A stretch of 41,311 bases of DNA from the NCBI RefSeq assembly GCF_024509055.1, contig NZ_JANINM010000225.1, positions 1 to 41,311 of the forward strand. Reading direction: 5' to 3'. Position numbers and translations under genes: made by a program. Every line of letters begins with the position of its first letter. The first letter of the stretch is position 1. Below the pieces are notes generated by a model. The model made no database searches and was not told where the DNA came from. It worked only from the letters and a program-made list of their open reading frames with translations. The stretch comes from Mesorhizobium sp. Lineage in GTDB: Bacteria; Pseudomonadota; Alphaproteobacteria; Rhizobiales; Rhizobiaceae. This document shows positions 31,475 through 39,284 of the stretch, piece after piece.

Positions 31475-32500
31475 ATGAATGCCATCGAGTGGCCGGCGCA
31501 ACAGTTGAAGATCCGCCGGCCTGCGGAATTCGAGCCACATGCAAGGACGTGGATGGCCTGGCCGCACCGGTCGGACATGTATGGCGCCGACGCCCTCGTC
31601 GCGATGCAGCGCGCCTACGCCGACGTCGCCCATGCCATTGCAGGGTTCGAGCCGGTCGTCATGGTTGTTCATCCCGAGCATGCCGCCAGCGCCCGGGCCC
31701 GGCTTGGCAGCCAGATCGGGCTGGTCGAAATACCGATCGACGATTGCTGGATCCGCGATTCCGGCCCGACTTTCCTGAAATTGGCGGACGGCGGCCTTGC
31801 CGGCGTGTCCTGGCGGTTCAACGCCTGGGGCCGCAAGCACGAACCTTACGACCAGGACAACGCCCTTGCCGAGCGGCTGCTGGCTCGCGAGGACGCCCTT
31901 ATCCTGCGCTCTTTCCTGCATTGCGAAGGCGGCTCGCTGACCACCGACGGCGAAGGCACGCTGATCGCGACCGAAACCAGCCTGCTCCATTCCAACCGCA
32001 ATCCAGGCATCTCGAAGGCATGGGTGGAAAAGGAACTCACGCGCATGCTCGGCCTGGAAAAGGTCGTATGGCTTCCAGGCGACCCGCTGGACCTGGAGAC
32101 CGATGGCCATGTCGACGGGATGTGCTGTTTCGTGCGTCCGGGCGTGGTGATGTTCGAATTCAACCCGGATCCGTGCGACCTGCACGGCCGCATCCTTGCC
32201 GACAACCTTGCCGCCCTGGCCAGCCAGACCGACGCGCGCGGCCGCAGTTTCGAGGTCATTCCCATCCCCGAAGCCTATGACGTCGAGGCGACCAGCGCGG
32301 TGTTTGCCCGCTCCTACATCAATTTCGCTTTGGCCAATGGCGGCGTCGTGATGCCGACTTTCGGGCGTGCCTCCGGCGACGAAGCCAGGGCGGCGGTCGC
32401 AAGGGCCTTTCCCGATCGCCGCATCGTTACCGTCGATGTCGGCGCCGTCGTGCCGGCGGGCGGCGCCATCCATTGCATCACCCAGGAGCAGCCACTGTAG
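31475..32500 (+). CDS. aguA: Agmatine deiminase
   Basis: A 341-residue member of the agmatine deiminase/peptidyl-arginine deiminase-like family, converting agmatine to N-carbamoylputrescine and ammonia in the cytoplasm. Family motifs are intact: FEPHARTWMAWP, the acidic substrate-binding IDDCWIRDSGPTF, HCEGGSLTTDGEGTLIATE, the catalytic His region LETDGHVDGMCCF, and the nucleophile Cys334 in GGAIHCITQEQP at the C terminus. ATG at 31475 follows GGAGAA; an upstream in-frame start at 31418 would lie in the promoter. No signal peptide is visible. It is followed by remnants of a second agmatine deiminase and of the next enzyme of the pathway, N-carbamoylputrescine amidase. Confidence 0.93.
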   Translation: MNAIEWPAQQLKIRRPAEFEPHARTWMAWPHRSDMYGADALVAMQRAYADVAHAIAGFEPVVMVVHPEHAASARARLGSQIGLVEIPIDDCWIRDSGPTFLKLADGGLAGVSWRFNAWGRKHEPYDQDNALAERLLAREDALILRSFLHCEGGSLTTDGEGTLIATETSLLHSNRNPGISKAWVEKELTRMLGLEKVVWLPGDPLDLETDGHVDGMCCFVRPGVVMFEFNPDPCDLHGRILADNLAALASQTDARGRSFEVIPIPEAYDVEATSAVFARSYINFALANGGVVMPTFGRASGDEARAAVARAFPDRRIVTVDVGAVVPAGGAIHCITQEQPL

Positions 32501-32511
32501 CGAGGCCGGCG

Positions 32512-32718
32512 ATGAGCACGGCATGGACAAGGCGGCAGGTCATCGTGGCAGCAACAGGTTGGGCACTCATGCCTGAGATCACGATCGACACAGCCCGGGC
32601 GGATAGCTGGAAGGTCAGCGCGCCGTCCGAGGCGGAGCCGCATGCCGGGACCTGGATGGTCTGGCCGAGCACGTCGGCGGTCTATGGCGGACCGGGCGCC
32701 TACTACGAGAGCGTGTGA
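32512..32718 (+). pseudogene. N-terminal fragment of a second, Tat-exported agmatine deiminase
   Basis: From ATG 32512 the frame gives a twin-arginine signal (MSTAWTRRQVIVAATGWALM, with Ala-x-Ala near ARA), then the family opening EAEPHAGTWMVWP and SAVYGGPGAYYESV, and stops at TGA 32716-32718. In full-length relatives this point is only the beginning of the catalytic domain, and none of the catalytic residues remain. The break point coincides with the start of the amidase fragment in another frame. Confidence 0.8.
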
Positions 32719-32720
32719 CG

Positions 32721-32876
32721 ATGGCTGCTGCGGCCGCCGAACATGAACTGGCGGCGCGGTTGCGCATCGCCGCCGCGAGGCGCGGCTGGGGCGTGTTCCG
32801 CGACCGGCGCCCCGATCTTTACGGCGTGCTGCTGGAGCCGACGCCGGATCGACTGCTCGCCAGGCAAGCAGCCTGA
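32721..32876 (+). pseudogene. C-terminal fragment of N-carbamoylputrescine amidase (carbon-nitrogen hydrolase)
   Basis: A short frame of 51 codons reads GWGVFRDRRPDLYGVLLEPT near its end. W-G-x-F-R-D-R-R-P-D-L-Y is the characteristic C-terminal tail of AguB-type N-carbamoylputrescine amidases. Catalytic Glu, Lys and Cys regions are absent. The first 20 residues (MAAAAAEHELAARLRIAAAR) do not match that family clearly and may be junction sequence. It begins 2 bases after the stop of the truncated agmatine deiminase. Confidence 0.75.
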
Positions 32877-32886
32877 TTGAGAACGG

Positions 32887-32904
32887 CCCCGGCAACCGCC
32901 GGGG
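32887..32904 (+). terminator. Hairpin between the amidase fragment and the binding-protein gene
   Basis: CCCCGGC-AACC-GCCGGGG, a perfect 7-bp stem, just upstream of the ribosome site of the binding-protein gene. There is no U tract. It may limit read-through or protect a processed mRNA end. Confidence 0.5.
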
Positions 32905-32923
32905 TTCACCAAGGGAGGAAATG

Positions 32924-34009
32924 ATGAGAACCTGGCTCGCGCTTGCCGCGGCATGCCTTTTTGCGACCTCTGCCCTGGCCGAGGAGAAAGTCCTGCACCT
33001 CTATTCCTGGGAGTCCTATTTCGGGCCTGGCACGATCGAGAAATTCGAGGCCGAAACCGGCATCAAGGTCACCTACGACATGTTCGATTCCAACGACATC
33101 GTCGAAACCAAGATACTGACCGGCGGGTCGGGCTACGATCTCGTCACCATCAACCTGTCGCCTCACCTGCGTCGCGAACTGCCGGCCCGCGCCTGGGCCA
33201 AGCTGGACAAAACCCGCCTCTCCAACCTGAACAATCTCGATCCGGCGGTCGTCGCCCGCGCCGATGAGGTCGACAAGGACGGCGCGCATGGCGTGCCGTG
33301 GATGTGGGGAACGACCGGCGTCGGCTATAATGTCGACAAGGTCCGCGAAATCATGCCCGATGCCCCGGTCGACTCGCTGCGCATGCTTTTCGATCCCGAG
33401 ATCGTCTCCAAATTCGCGCCCTGCGGCGTCACCATGCTCGACGATGCCGAGCAGGTGCTGGGGCTGGCGTTGATCTACCTCGGGCTGGACCCCGACACCA
33501 CCGATCCCGACGTTCTGCAGAAGGCGGTGGACGTGGTCACCAAGATTCGGCCCTACGTGCGCAAATTCCACAGTTCCAGCTACATCAACGATCTCGCCGA
33601 GGGCGATGCCTGTCTGTCGCTTGGCTTTTCGGGCGACATGCACATAGCTGACACCCGGGCCAAGGAAGCGAAGCGGTCGTTTTCCATCGCTTATCGCCTG
33701 TCGAGGGAAGGCAATTTGGTGTGGGCCGACATTTTAGCGATACCGGCCGACGCTCCGCATCCGCAGGCCGCGCACGCCTTCATCGACTTTGTGCTGCGTC
33801 CGGAGATCGCGGCTTCCGCGGCGACGGATACTGGCTTTTCGACCGCGAACAAGGCAGCGCTTCCGCTACTCGATGATGGATTGCGCTCGGATCCCAATCT
33901 CTACCCTTCGCAAGAGGCTCAGAAACGCTTCCATCTTCCGAAAGCGCTCGACCAGAAAGCATTGAAGATTTGGTCAAAGGCCTGGGACCGCGCCAAGGGA
34001 CTGGAATAG
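32924..34009 (+). CDS. Periplasmic polyamine-binding protein, PotF/PotD-like (orphan)
   Basis: A 361-residue extracellular solute-binding protein of the polyamine type. The signal peptide MRTWLALAAACLFATSALA is cleaved before EEKVLHLYSW. The opening YSWESYFGPGTIEKFEAETG and YDMFDSNDIVETKILTGGSG match putrescine-binding PotF proteins; VPWMWGTTGVGYNVDKV and GDACLSLGFSGDM are further family blocks. Two ATG codons occur at 32921 and 32924; GGGAGG at 32913-32918 favours 32924. The ATP-binding and permease genes normally following (potGHI) are absent here, so it must work with a transporter encoded elsewhere or act as a sensor. Its position after the agmatine deiminase locus points to agmatine or putrescine as ligand. 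Confidence 0.9.
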   Translation: MRTWLALAAACLFATSALAEEKVLHLYSWESYFGPGTIEKFEAETGIKVTYDMFDSNDIVETKILTGGSGYDLVTINLSPHLRRELPARAWAKLDKTRLSNLNNLDPAVVARADEVDKDGAHGVPWMWGTTGVGYNVDKVREIMPDAPVDSLRMLFDPEIVSKFAPCGVTMLDDAEQVLGLALIYLGLDPDTTDPDVLQKAVDVVTKIRPYVRKFHSSSYINDLAEGDACLSLGFSGDMHIADTRAKEAKRSFSIAYRLSREGNLVWADILAIPADAPHPQAAHAFIDFVLRPEIAASAATDTGFSTANKAALPLLDDGLRSDPNLYPSQEAQKRFHLPKALDQKALKIWSKAWDRAKGLE

Positions 34010-34112
34010 GCAATTAAGACACAGGTCCGGTGTGAGCCCCAGCCTTGGCAAAAATCGCCTCTGCGGCAGCTCCCGGCCTGATTTCCAGAGCGACCCACCG
34101 CGACCCTTGAGC

Positions 34113-34160
34113 GGGCCATCATTCCCTGGAAATGGTGGGCCGCTCCCCCCTTTGTTTTTC
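34113..34160 (+). terminator. Terminator after the binding-protein gene
   Basis: GGGCCATCATT (34113-34123) pairs with AATGGTGGGCC (34131-34141) with one mismatch and one G-U pair, followed by a pyrimidine-rich CTCCCCCCTTTGTTTTTC. Confidence 0.6.
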
Positions 34161-34162
34161 GT

Positions 34163-34206
34163 GCAGTCTGGCCAGAAAACCGTTCATACTTTTCCTGGAA
34201 CTGCTC
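34163..34206. repeat. Degenerate palindromic repeat, copy F (inverted)
   Basis: Reads on the minus strand as GCAGTTCCAGGAAAAG ... CGGTTTTCTGGCCAGACTGC, clearly module 1 of the element at 2718-2816 but with a decayed right arm. It lies between the binding-protein gene and the zinc-ribbon gene. Confidence 0.65.
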
Positions 34207-34324
34207 CGTGAAAGCGGTGTCCCACTGTGAGACCCACGTCACAGACGCTGCATTAGCAAATGTAAATGCTCGAGCGGTGACGTTTCGCTAGCCTTTCACG
34301 AAGTCCAAGGTACGGGAGAAGGTC

Positions 34325-34531
34325 ATGCCCTTATCTATGCGCTTGCGCGATGTGCCCCTGACGTTTCCCTGTCCGCATTGCAAACATGCGACCGTCAGGA
34401 ACGGCTCCTGGTTCACCACGGCCGGCCATTTCAACTGTGATGGCTGCAATACCAGGTTGAGGATCACCTATCCCCAGAAGCTCGAGCTCTTTGACAAGCA
34501 CTTGGCCGATCTTCAACGGAGAGGCGACTAG
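34325..34531 (+). CDS. Small zinc-ribbon protein, 68 residues
   Basis: Small cytoplasmic protein with two knuckles, C-P-H-C at residues 16-19 and C-D-G-C about 20 residues later (FNCDGCNTRLRITYPQKLEL), the pattern of a rubredoxin-like zinc ribbon. GAGAAGG precedes the ATG at 34325 by a few bases. The C-terminal part is helical and charged (FDKHLADLQRRGD). It stands alone between non-coding stretches. No function is known; a nucleic-acid or protein-binding adaptor is possible. It is convergent with the ABM-like gene. Confidence 0.75.
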   Translation: MPLSMRLRDVPLTFPCPHCKHATVRNGSWFTTAGHFNCDGCNTRLRITYPQKLELFDKHLADLQRRGD

Positions 34532-34574
34532 CTCCAGGGCACCCTCAGCGCTTCGTCGGCACGGTCTGCCGCGA

Positions 34575-34931
34575 CTAGACCCCGCTGTCATGCCCCGTCG
34601 CAAGATCGTGTCCGCCAACGACGCCGGTCGACACCAGGGTCTCGAAGAACTCGACCTTGAGATCGAAGGATTTGAGCAGCTTCTGCGTGCTCGGCTTGAC
34701 GACGGCGTCGTCGAAATCGCCTTTGATGAAGTGCCCCGCCGAATCCATGTCTTCCCAGAAGCTCATCACGACAAGCTCGTTCTCGGTTCCCCTCACCTTG
34801 CGCGCGAGCGTCGCGCCGAGATGTCCGGGAAGTTCGGCCATCTCCACGAAAGTCGTTCGCCTCAAATGGTCCGCATAGGCGTCCAGGACTTCGTCGGAGC
34901 CCGCGACGGCCCGCCAGAAACGAATGATCAA
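34575..34931 (-). CDS. Antibiotic biosynthesis monooxygenase (ABM) domain-like protein
   Basis: A 118-residue single-domain protein resembling the dimeric alpha+beta-barrel ABM fold. It begins MIIRFWRAVAGSDEVLDAYA and continues with an LPGHLGATLARK strand, NELVVMSFWEDMDSAGHFIK and a closing FDLKVEFFETLV strand. Relatives include cofactor-free quinone monooxygenases and haem-degrading proteins, so the reaction is open. The start is TTG at 34931, preceded by GGAGG 8 bases upstream; an ATG at 35045 would add an unsupported extension. The C-terminal tail VGGHDLATGHDSGV is probably unstructured. Confidence 0.7.
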   Translation of the reverse strand: MIIRFWRAVAGSDEVLDAYADHLRRTTFVEMAELPGHLGATLARKVRGTENELVVMSFWEDMDSAGHFIKGDFDDAVVKPSTQKLLKSFDLKVEFFETLVSTGVVGGHDLATGHDSGV

Positions 34932-35249
34932 GCTGCTTTCCTCCCTTTTCGAGCCAGCGTCGTTCTGGCCTGCCGGAGGATAGACCGGAGAGCCGTCATC
35001 CTTCGAGGGTTCTTTTCGACAATATGGGTTTCTCAATCCGGCCACCCCCGGGGACTACCGCGCATGCTGTCCAAAGGATGCGCCCCGCCTTCAAACCACG
35101 GCGAGAACAGCGTCCTCCGTTTCTGCCGCAACTCGCGGAGATATGAACACGAGCCGGTTCCAAGGCGGCTATAAGCGGCTGGACAGACTACCGCCCCAGT
35201 TCACTCCACATCAGCCAAGCGCCTCCGGCGAACAAGAGGATCACCTGCA
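34932..35249. other. Non-coding gap
   Basis: 318 bases between the leftward ABM-like gene and the rightward DUF1003 gene. Both promoters must lie here. I find no open frame with a ribosome site, no repeat copy and no strong hairpin. Confidence 0.6.
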
Positions 35250-35789
35250 ATGACCGCGGATTCCAATCAGACGACGCATGGCAGCAAGCGGGGAAACGGA
35301 CACTTCTTCCGCTTTCATCATCCACACGTGCACCTCCACTCGCTGTTCGGCGATGACTGGTTCGCATTGAAAGCCGAGAAGTTCGCGCGCTTTTTCGGCA
35401 CGCCTGTCTTCCTGATCATTCAGACCGTGATCGTCGGCGTTTGGATGATCGTCAACCTGATAGGCTGGACTCAGTTCGATGTTTATCCGTTCATCCTGCT
35501 GAACCTGGCGTTCAGCCTCCAGGCGGCATACGCCGCGCCGCTCATCCTTCTCGCGCAGACCCGCCAGGCTGACCGTGACAAGGCGCACGCCGAAGCCGAT
35601 GCGCTGCACCGCGAGGACATCGCCCACGCCAGCGAGGAGCGTCAGGCGCTCATGGCCAAACAAACGGCGATGCTGGTCGATCTGGTGAACCAGAACACGC
35701 AATTGACCGAAACCATCAAGGGCCTCACGGAACGCGTCGAGGCTTTGACCACCGAGGTTCACAGGCGCTTGGTCGAGTCCGCCACCTAA
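35250..35789 (+). CDS. DUF1003 domain-containing membrane protein
   Basis: A 179-residue protein with the DUF1003 core: ALKAEKFARFFGTPVFLIIQ, TVIVGVWMIVNLIGWTQFDV, YPFILLNLAFSLQAAYAAPL and ILLAQTRQADRDKAHAEADA. Two membrane helices (about residues 52-72 and 82-102) are followed by a long C-terminal coiled coil with a heptad-like NQNTQLTETIKGLTERVEAL. The N terminus is His-rich (FRFHHPHVHLHSLFG), which could bind metal. Family function is unknown; the cytoplasmic coiled coil suggests oligomerisation. The start at 35250 lies a few bases after AGAGGA. The TAA stop (35787-35789) is the first codon of the repeat element that follows. Confidence 0.85.
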   Translation: MTADSNQTTHGSKRGNGHFFRFHHPHVHLHSLFGDDWFALKAEKFARFFGTPVFLIIQTVIVGVWMIVNLIGWTQFDVYPFILLNLAFSLQAAYAAPLILLAQTRQADRDKAHAEADALHREDIAHASEERQALMAKQTAMLVDLVNQNTQLTETIKGLTERVEALTTEVHRRLVESAT

Positions 35790-35890
35790 AGCAATTCCAG
35801 GAAAAGTGTGTAACGGTTTTCCGTCCGGAATTGCGTAAAAACAAAGAGTTAGAGCGGTTCGGCGATTCTACGAAACGCTGAACCACTCTA
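35787..35890. repeat. Compound palindromic intergenic repeat, copy B
   Basis: Same two-module plan as 2718-2816. Module 1 is GCAATTCCAGGAAAAG ... GGTTTTCCGTCCGGAATTGC (35791-35834), followed by the linker TAAAAACAAAGAGT. Module 2 is TTAGAGCGGTTC ... GAACCACTCTA. The loop of module 2 is about 6 bases longer than in copy A, and the right arm has one change (CCGCTC to CCACTC). It lies between DUF1003 and the small secreted protein gene. Confidence 0.9.
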
Positions 35891-35980
35891 GAACCTCGGC
35901 AGACTTCTGTCGCAATCGAAATCAGCCGCCGGCGCGGCGGCTCTCATTCACCGGCAAACAGGCTCGCAGTCGGCAGCCGA

Positions 35981-36274
35981 TCAATCCGGAACCATCGGCG
36001 ACGGCTCTTCGCACCGATACACCAGGCACTGCCCGTCACGGGTCGGGACGTAGTCGACCATCGGCACGTAAGGAGCGTCGCACTCATTGCCGAATTGGCG
36101 GACATAGCGATCATAAGTGTTGGCTCCGGTGGTCAGCACCACCGCACGCCGGTTGTCGATCAGCGCCTGGGTCTGTGCGCAGGTCATCTGGCGCGTGTCG
36201 GGTCGGGCATTGGCGAAATTCGTGGCGGCAACGATGGCGGCTGCCGCGCAAAACACAATCTTGCGTACGGGCAT
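35981..36274 (-). CDS. Small secreted cysteine-containing protein, 97 residues
   Basis: Predicted periplasmic protein. A signal peptide (MPVRKIVFCAAAAIVAATNF, ANA cleavage) precedes a mature domain with four cysteines (MTCAQTQALI, FGNECDAPYVP, GQCLVYRCEEP) that could form two disulfides. A conserved-looking QTQALIDNRRAVVLTTG segment follows the first Cys. GAGG lies 9 bases before the ATG at 36274. The family recurs in rhizobia as an uncharacterised secreted protein, as far as I recognise it; no function is assigned. It lies downstream of the two-component genes on the same strand, but whether it is co-transcribed is unclear: 168 bases separate the sensor kinase stop from this start. Confidence 0.7.
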   Translation of the reverse strand: MPVRKIVFCAAAAIVAATNFANARPDTRQMTCAQTQALIDNRRAVVLTTGANTYDRYVRQFGNECDAPYVPMVDYVPTRDGQCLVYRCEEPSPMVPD

Positions 36275-36441
36275 GGTGGCATTCCTCATAAGCATCGTAT
36301 TGCCAAGTTCGCACCTTGCGACGCCGCTCCGCAACGGCCGCGCTGTCACGATGCAGCGAGCAAGGCATTGAAAATGTTCGAAAGCCCGTGACCGGGCCAA
36401 CAGCTTGAAATAGACACAAGGCCGAATGGATTGGGTCGACA

Positions 36442-37683
36442 CTAGGCTGTTGCAAACACCAGCGTCTGCTGCAACCCACCCCCCGGCCTGTTCTCCAGCG
36501 CGATCGTTCCGCCGTAGCGCTCGATGATCTCCTTGGCGATGGCCAGCCCCAGGCCTGCCCCTGGAATCGATTGCAGGCGGCCCGGATTGACCCGGAAGAA
36601 TGGCTCGAACGCCTTGTTCAACAGGTCGGGCGGGATGCCTGGTCCGCGATCGGCGATGGCGAGCACGGCCTGGTCGCCCTGCGCGGTCAGCGAAATCGTG
36701 CCGCCCTTGCCATGCGTGGCGGCGTTGACGATCAGATTGCGCAAGGCGCGGCGAAGGCCGAGAGCGCCGGCCCTGACCGAAACCTTGTCCAGATGATCGA
36801 TCGAAACGGCATGGCCGAGCGAGATCATCTCGGCTTCGATGTCGAGGAGCAGCCTGTCGAGTTCCACGGGCTCGACCTCGTCCTGGTTGACTTCCTCGCG
36901 CACCAGCCTGATGGCACTGTCGGCGATGCGGTCGAGCTCGTCGAGATCATGCAGCCATTTCTCGCGCTCATCCTCGAGGAACTCGGCCCTGAGCCGCATC
37001 CTGGTCATCGGCGTCCTCAGATCGTGGCCTGCGGCGGCGACCAAGCGCATGCGGCTTTCCATTGCGGCCTTCAGCCGCGACGAGAGCTGGTTCAGCGCAT
37101 GCGCCGTCGCCTTGACCTCGGCAGATCCGACCTCCGGCACCGCCGCCAGCATGCCATCCGATCCGATCTTGGAGACCGCCGCCTCCAGCATTTCGAGCGG
37201 CCGGATGAGTACCGCTGTGAAGTAGACCGAGACCGCCGTAGCGCCGGCCACGATCAGCGATATCCAGCCGGCGAGCACCAGCCATTCGCGTCTTGGCGGC
37301 TTGACGTGGGGGACCTCCACGATGGCCCAGCGGCTGTCAGGCAGGCGCACCGATGCCACCTGGCCGGGCTCACCGACCTTCTCGTTGACGACCGCCGGGG
37401 CGTCGAGCCCTCTGCGGCGCAGTATGTCGTTGAGCATTGCCGTTTCCGGGCGGTCGACCGGGCCGCCGACCGGCTTGTCGCTGAATTCGACCGGCAGAAC
37501 GTCTGGAATCTCGCCGAGCGGAAGCCGCAGCACGAGTTCCATTTGCTGGGCCACCCAGGGCACGGTCAGCTCCGGTGGCGGCCCCCCACCCCGGACGCTG
37601 AGCACGGCCGCAGTCGCCAGGCCGACGACGCCGACAATCGAAGCCACCAGCAGGACGATCAGGCGCCGGCGCAGCGAGTTCAC
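36442..37683 (-). CDS. Sensor histidine kinase of the EnvZ/CpxA type
   Basis: A 413-residue inner-membrane sensor kinase. Helix 1 (about residues 9-30) and helix 2 (about 133-158) flank a roughly 100-residue periplasmic sensor region. A HAMP linker follows, then the phospho-acceptor box AGHDLRTPMTRMRLR with His220, the N box NLIVNAATHG, DRGPGIP and the GAGLGLAIAKEIIERYGG lid and G2 region. It autophosphorylates and passes phosphate to the response regulator encoded just upstream. The start is GTG at 37683, overlapping the regulator stop as GTGA. By layout it senses an envelope cue and works with the Spy-like protein on the other side of the regulator. Confidence 0.92.
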   Translation of the reverse strand: MNSLRRRLIVLLVASIVGVVGLATAAVLSVRGGGPPPELTVPWVAQQMELVLRLPLGEIPDVLPVEFSDKPVGGPVDRPETAMLNDILRRRGLDAPAVVNEKVGEPGQVASVRLPDSRWAIVEVPHVKPPRREWLVLAGWISLIVAGATAVSVYFTAVLIRPLEMLEAAVSKIGSDGMLAAVPEVGSAEVKATAHALNQLSSRLKAAMESRMRLVAAAGHDLRTPMTRMRLRAEFLEDEREKWLHDLDELDRIADSAIRLVREEVNQDEVEPVELDRLLLDIEAEMISLGHAVSIDHLDKVSVRAGALGLRRALRNLIVNAATHGKGGTISLTAQGDQAVLAIADRGPGIPPDLLNKAFEPFFRVNPGRLQSIPGAGLGLAIAKEIIERYGGTIALENRPGGGLQQTLVFATA

Positions 37684-38405
37684 GCCTCGGCCTCCGCCGT
37701 CTCGACGCGCGCGGTAAGCTGGTAGCCGCCGTTGCGCACGGTCTTGAACAATGCGTCCTCGCCCGCTTCCGCGAATTTGCGGCGCAGCCGGCTCATCAAG
37801 ACGTCTACCGAACGATCGAGCGGGTCGCGCTCGCGGCCCTGAGTCAGATCGAGCAGTTGATCGCGCGACAAAAGCCGCCCGGGACGGTCGAGGAAAACCT
37901 GCAGCAGATCGAACTCGGCGCCGGTGAGATCGACCAGCCCGCCCCCGGTATCCGTCACCTTGCGGGTATCGGGTTCCAGCCTGTAGCCAGCGAAATGATA
38001 GACGCGAACCTTTGCCGGTGCCGCTTCCTCTGGCGCCGAGCGCCTGAGCACGGCGCGGATCCGGGCCGAAAGCTCGCGCGGGTTGAACGGCTTGCCGAGA
38101 TAGTCGTCGGCGCCGAGCTCCAGGCCGATGATGCGGTCCACATCCTCCTTCAGCGCGGTCAGCAATATCACCGGGATGTGCGGCCTGCGGTCACGCAGGG
38201 CGCGGCAGATATCCAGTCCGGAGCCGTCGGGCAGCATGACGTCGAGCACGATCAGGTCGAACTGGCCCGCGCCGAGCTTCTGCTCGCACTCGCGGCGGTC
38301 GGCAGCCACGGACACGCGAAAGCCCTGTCCGTCGAGATAGCGTCCGAGCAGCGTCCTGATCTCACGATCGTCGTCGACCACAAGGATATGGGATTGTGCC
38401 TGCAT
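37680..38405 (-). CDS. OmpR-family response regulator
   Basis: A 241-residue response regulator. The receiver domain (residues 1-120) has acidic Asp11-Asp12, phosphorylation site Asp55 in LIVLDVMLPDG, Thr in LLTA and Lys105 in LGKPF. The winged-helix DNA-binding domain (about 135-235) has LTGAEFDLLQVFLDRPGRLL, the recognition segment RSVDVLMSRLRRKF and the wing FKTVRNGGYQL. ATG at 38405 (MQAQSHILVVDDD) is chosen because the receiver starts there; the frame is open further upstream into the promoter of the divergent gene. It is coupled to the sensor kinase by a 4-base overlap. GGAAAC repeats in the divergent intergenic region are its likely binding site. Confidence 0.94.
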   Translation of the reverse strand: MQAQSHILVVDDDREIRTLLGRYLDGQGFRVSVAADRRECEQKLGAGQFDLIVLDVMLPDGSGLDICRALRDRRPHIPVILLTALKEDVDRIIGLELGADDYLGKPFNPRELSARIRAVLRRSAPEEAAPAKVRVYHFAGYRLEPDTRKVTDTGGGLVDLTGAEFDLLQVFLDRPGRLLSRDQLLDLTQGRERDPLDRSVDVLMSRLRRKFAEAGEDALFKTVRNGGYQLTARVETAEAEA

Positions 38406-38478
38406 TCTTCGCTCGATTGCCTTTCCACCGCCGATTATAGGCAGTGCCACGGACAAGCGGCATGGAAAATTGCAACCC

Positions 38479-38514
38479 AACGTTTCCGACCGGCTCCTGG
38501 AAACGTTCGGAAAC
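38479..38514. promoter_or_regulatory. Candidate response-regulator box in the divergent region
   Basis: AACGTTTCC (38479-38487) forms a perfect 9-bp inverted repeat with GGAAACGTT (38499-38507), and GGAAAC recurs 10 bp on (38499-38504 and 38509-38514). Tandem 6-mers with a 10-bp period are typical of OmpR/CpxR-type sites. It lies about 75 bases upstream of the regulator start and 105 bases upstream of the Spy-like gene. Confidence 0.55.
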
Positions 38515-38618
38515 AAATCTCCTTTTTCTGGCAAACTTCGGCAACGCGCCGAAGCAAAGCGGCAAAGGACGCTTCCTATACCTCCTGCCATCCGAAGCAT
38601 GCAGGAAAGGATCACGTC

Positions 38619-39275
38619 ATGCGAAGCAGACTTTTGGCTCTCGGCCTGTTTTCGGTCGCGGCCATTCATCCCGTACTGGCCGCGCAGCCCGGCCCTGACG
38701 CCGCGCCCGGCGACACGCCACCGGCGCTGACCCGTCAGGACGACGCGCACCCGGGTCCGATGCCCTGGCCCGGCCCGCGCGGACCGATGCGGCATGGACC
38801 CGAAGCCTTCGGTCCGCGCCGCCTGGGACCGCCGCCGGAAATGCTCGCGGCGCGGCTTTCGATCCTCGAGACCCGGATCGGCATCCGCTCAGAGCAACTG
38901 GACGCCTGGCGCGACTATACCAGCGCTCTGCAAGCCGTGCTGGCTCCGCCGCGGTTCGATCACGGTCCCGGCGCTCCTGCCGATCCGGAGGCCGGAGGCG
39001 CTCCAGACCAGGCAAAGCGGGATCCTTTCGCTTTCCCGGAAAGGCTGGCCGATGAAGTCACAAAGCGCGCCGCCGCGGCCGCCAAGCTGAAGGACGCCAT
39101 CGCCGTCCTGCGCACCAAGCTGACGCCGGAGCAGCTCGAACTCCTCGCTTCGGCGGATCGGCCGCACGGCCCTCCCCCCGGTCCCTGGGGCAATCCGCCG
39201 GATGACGCAGCCGGCCCCGGAGGTCCGCACGGACAGCTCCCGCCACCCCTACCCCGGGATGGCGAGCAACTCTGA
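38619..39275 (+). CDS. Spy/CpxP-like periplasmic protein (LTxxQ motif)
   Basis: A 218-residue exported protein. Signal peptide MRSRLLALGLFSVAAIHPVL is cleaved after A. A Pro/Gly-rich segment (PGPMPWPGPRGPMRHGPEAF) comes next, then a helical core (LAARLSILETRIGIRSEQLD through KRAAAAAKLKDAIAVLRTKL) that ends with the family motif LTPEQLELLA, and a second Pro/Gly-rich tail (GPPPGPWGNPPDDAAGPGGP). Spy/CpxP proteins are periplasmic chaperones or accessory sensors that damp envelope stress signalling. AAGGA lies about 7 bases before the ATG at 38619. It is divergent from the OmpR-type regulator, an arrangement like cpxP-cpxRA, so it is probably induced by that system. A strong terminator follows. 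Confidence 0.75.
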   Translation: MRSRLLALGLFSVAAIHPVLAAQPGPDAAPGDTPPALTRQDDAHPGPMPWPGPRGPMRHGPEAFGPRRLGPPPEMLAARLSILETRIGIRSEQLDAWRDYTSALQAVLAPPRFDHGPGAPADPEAGGAPDQAKRDPFAFPERLADEVTKRAAAAAKLKDAIAVLRTKLTPEQLELLASADRPHGPPPGPWGNPPDDAAGPGGPHGQLPPPLPRDGEQL

Positions 39276-39284
39276 CCGGCTGCG

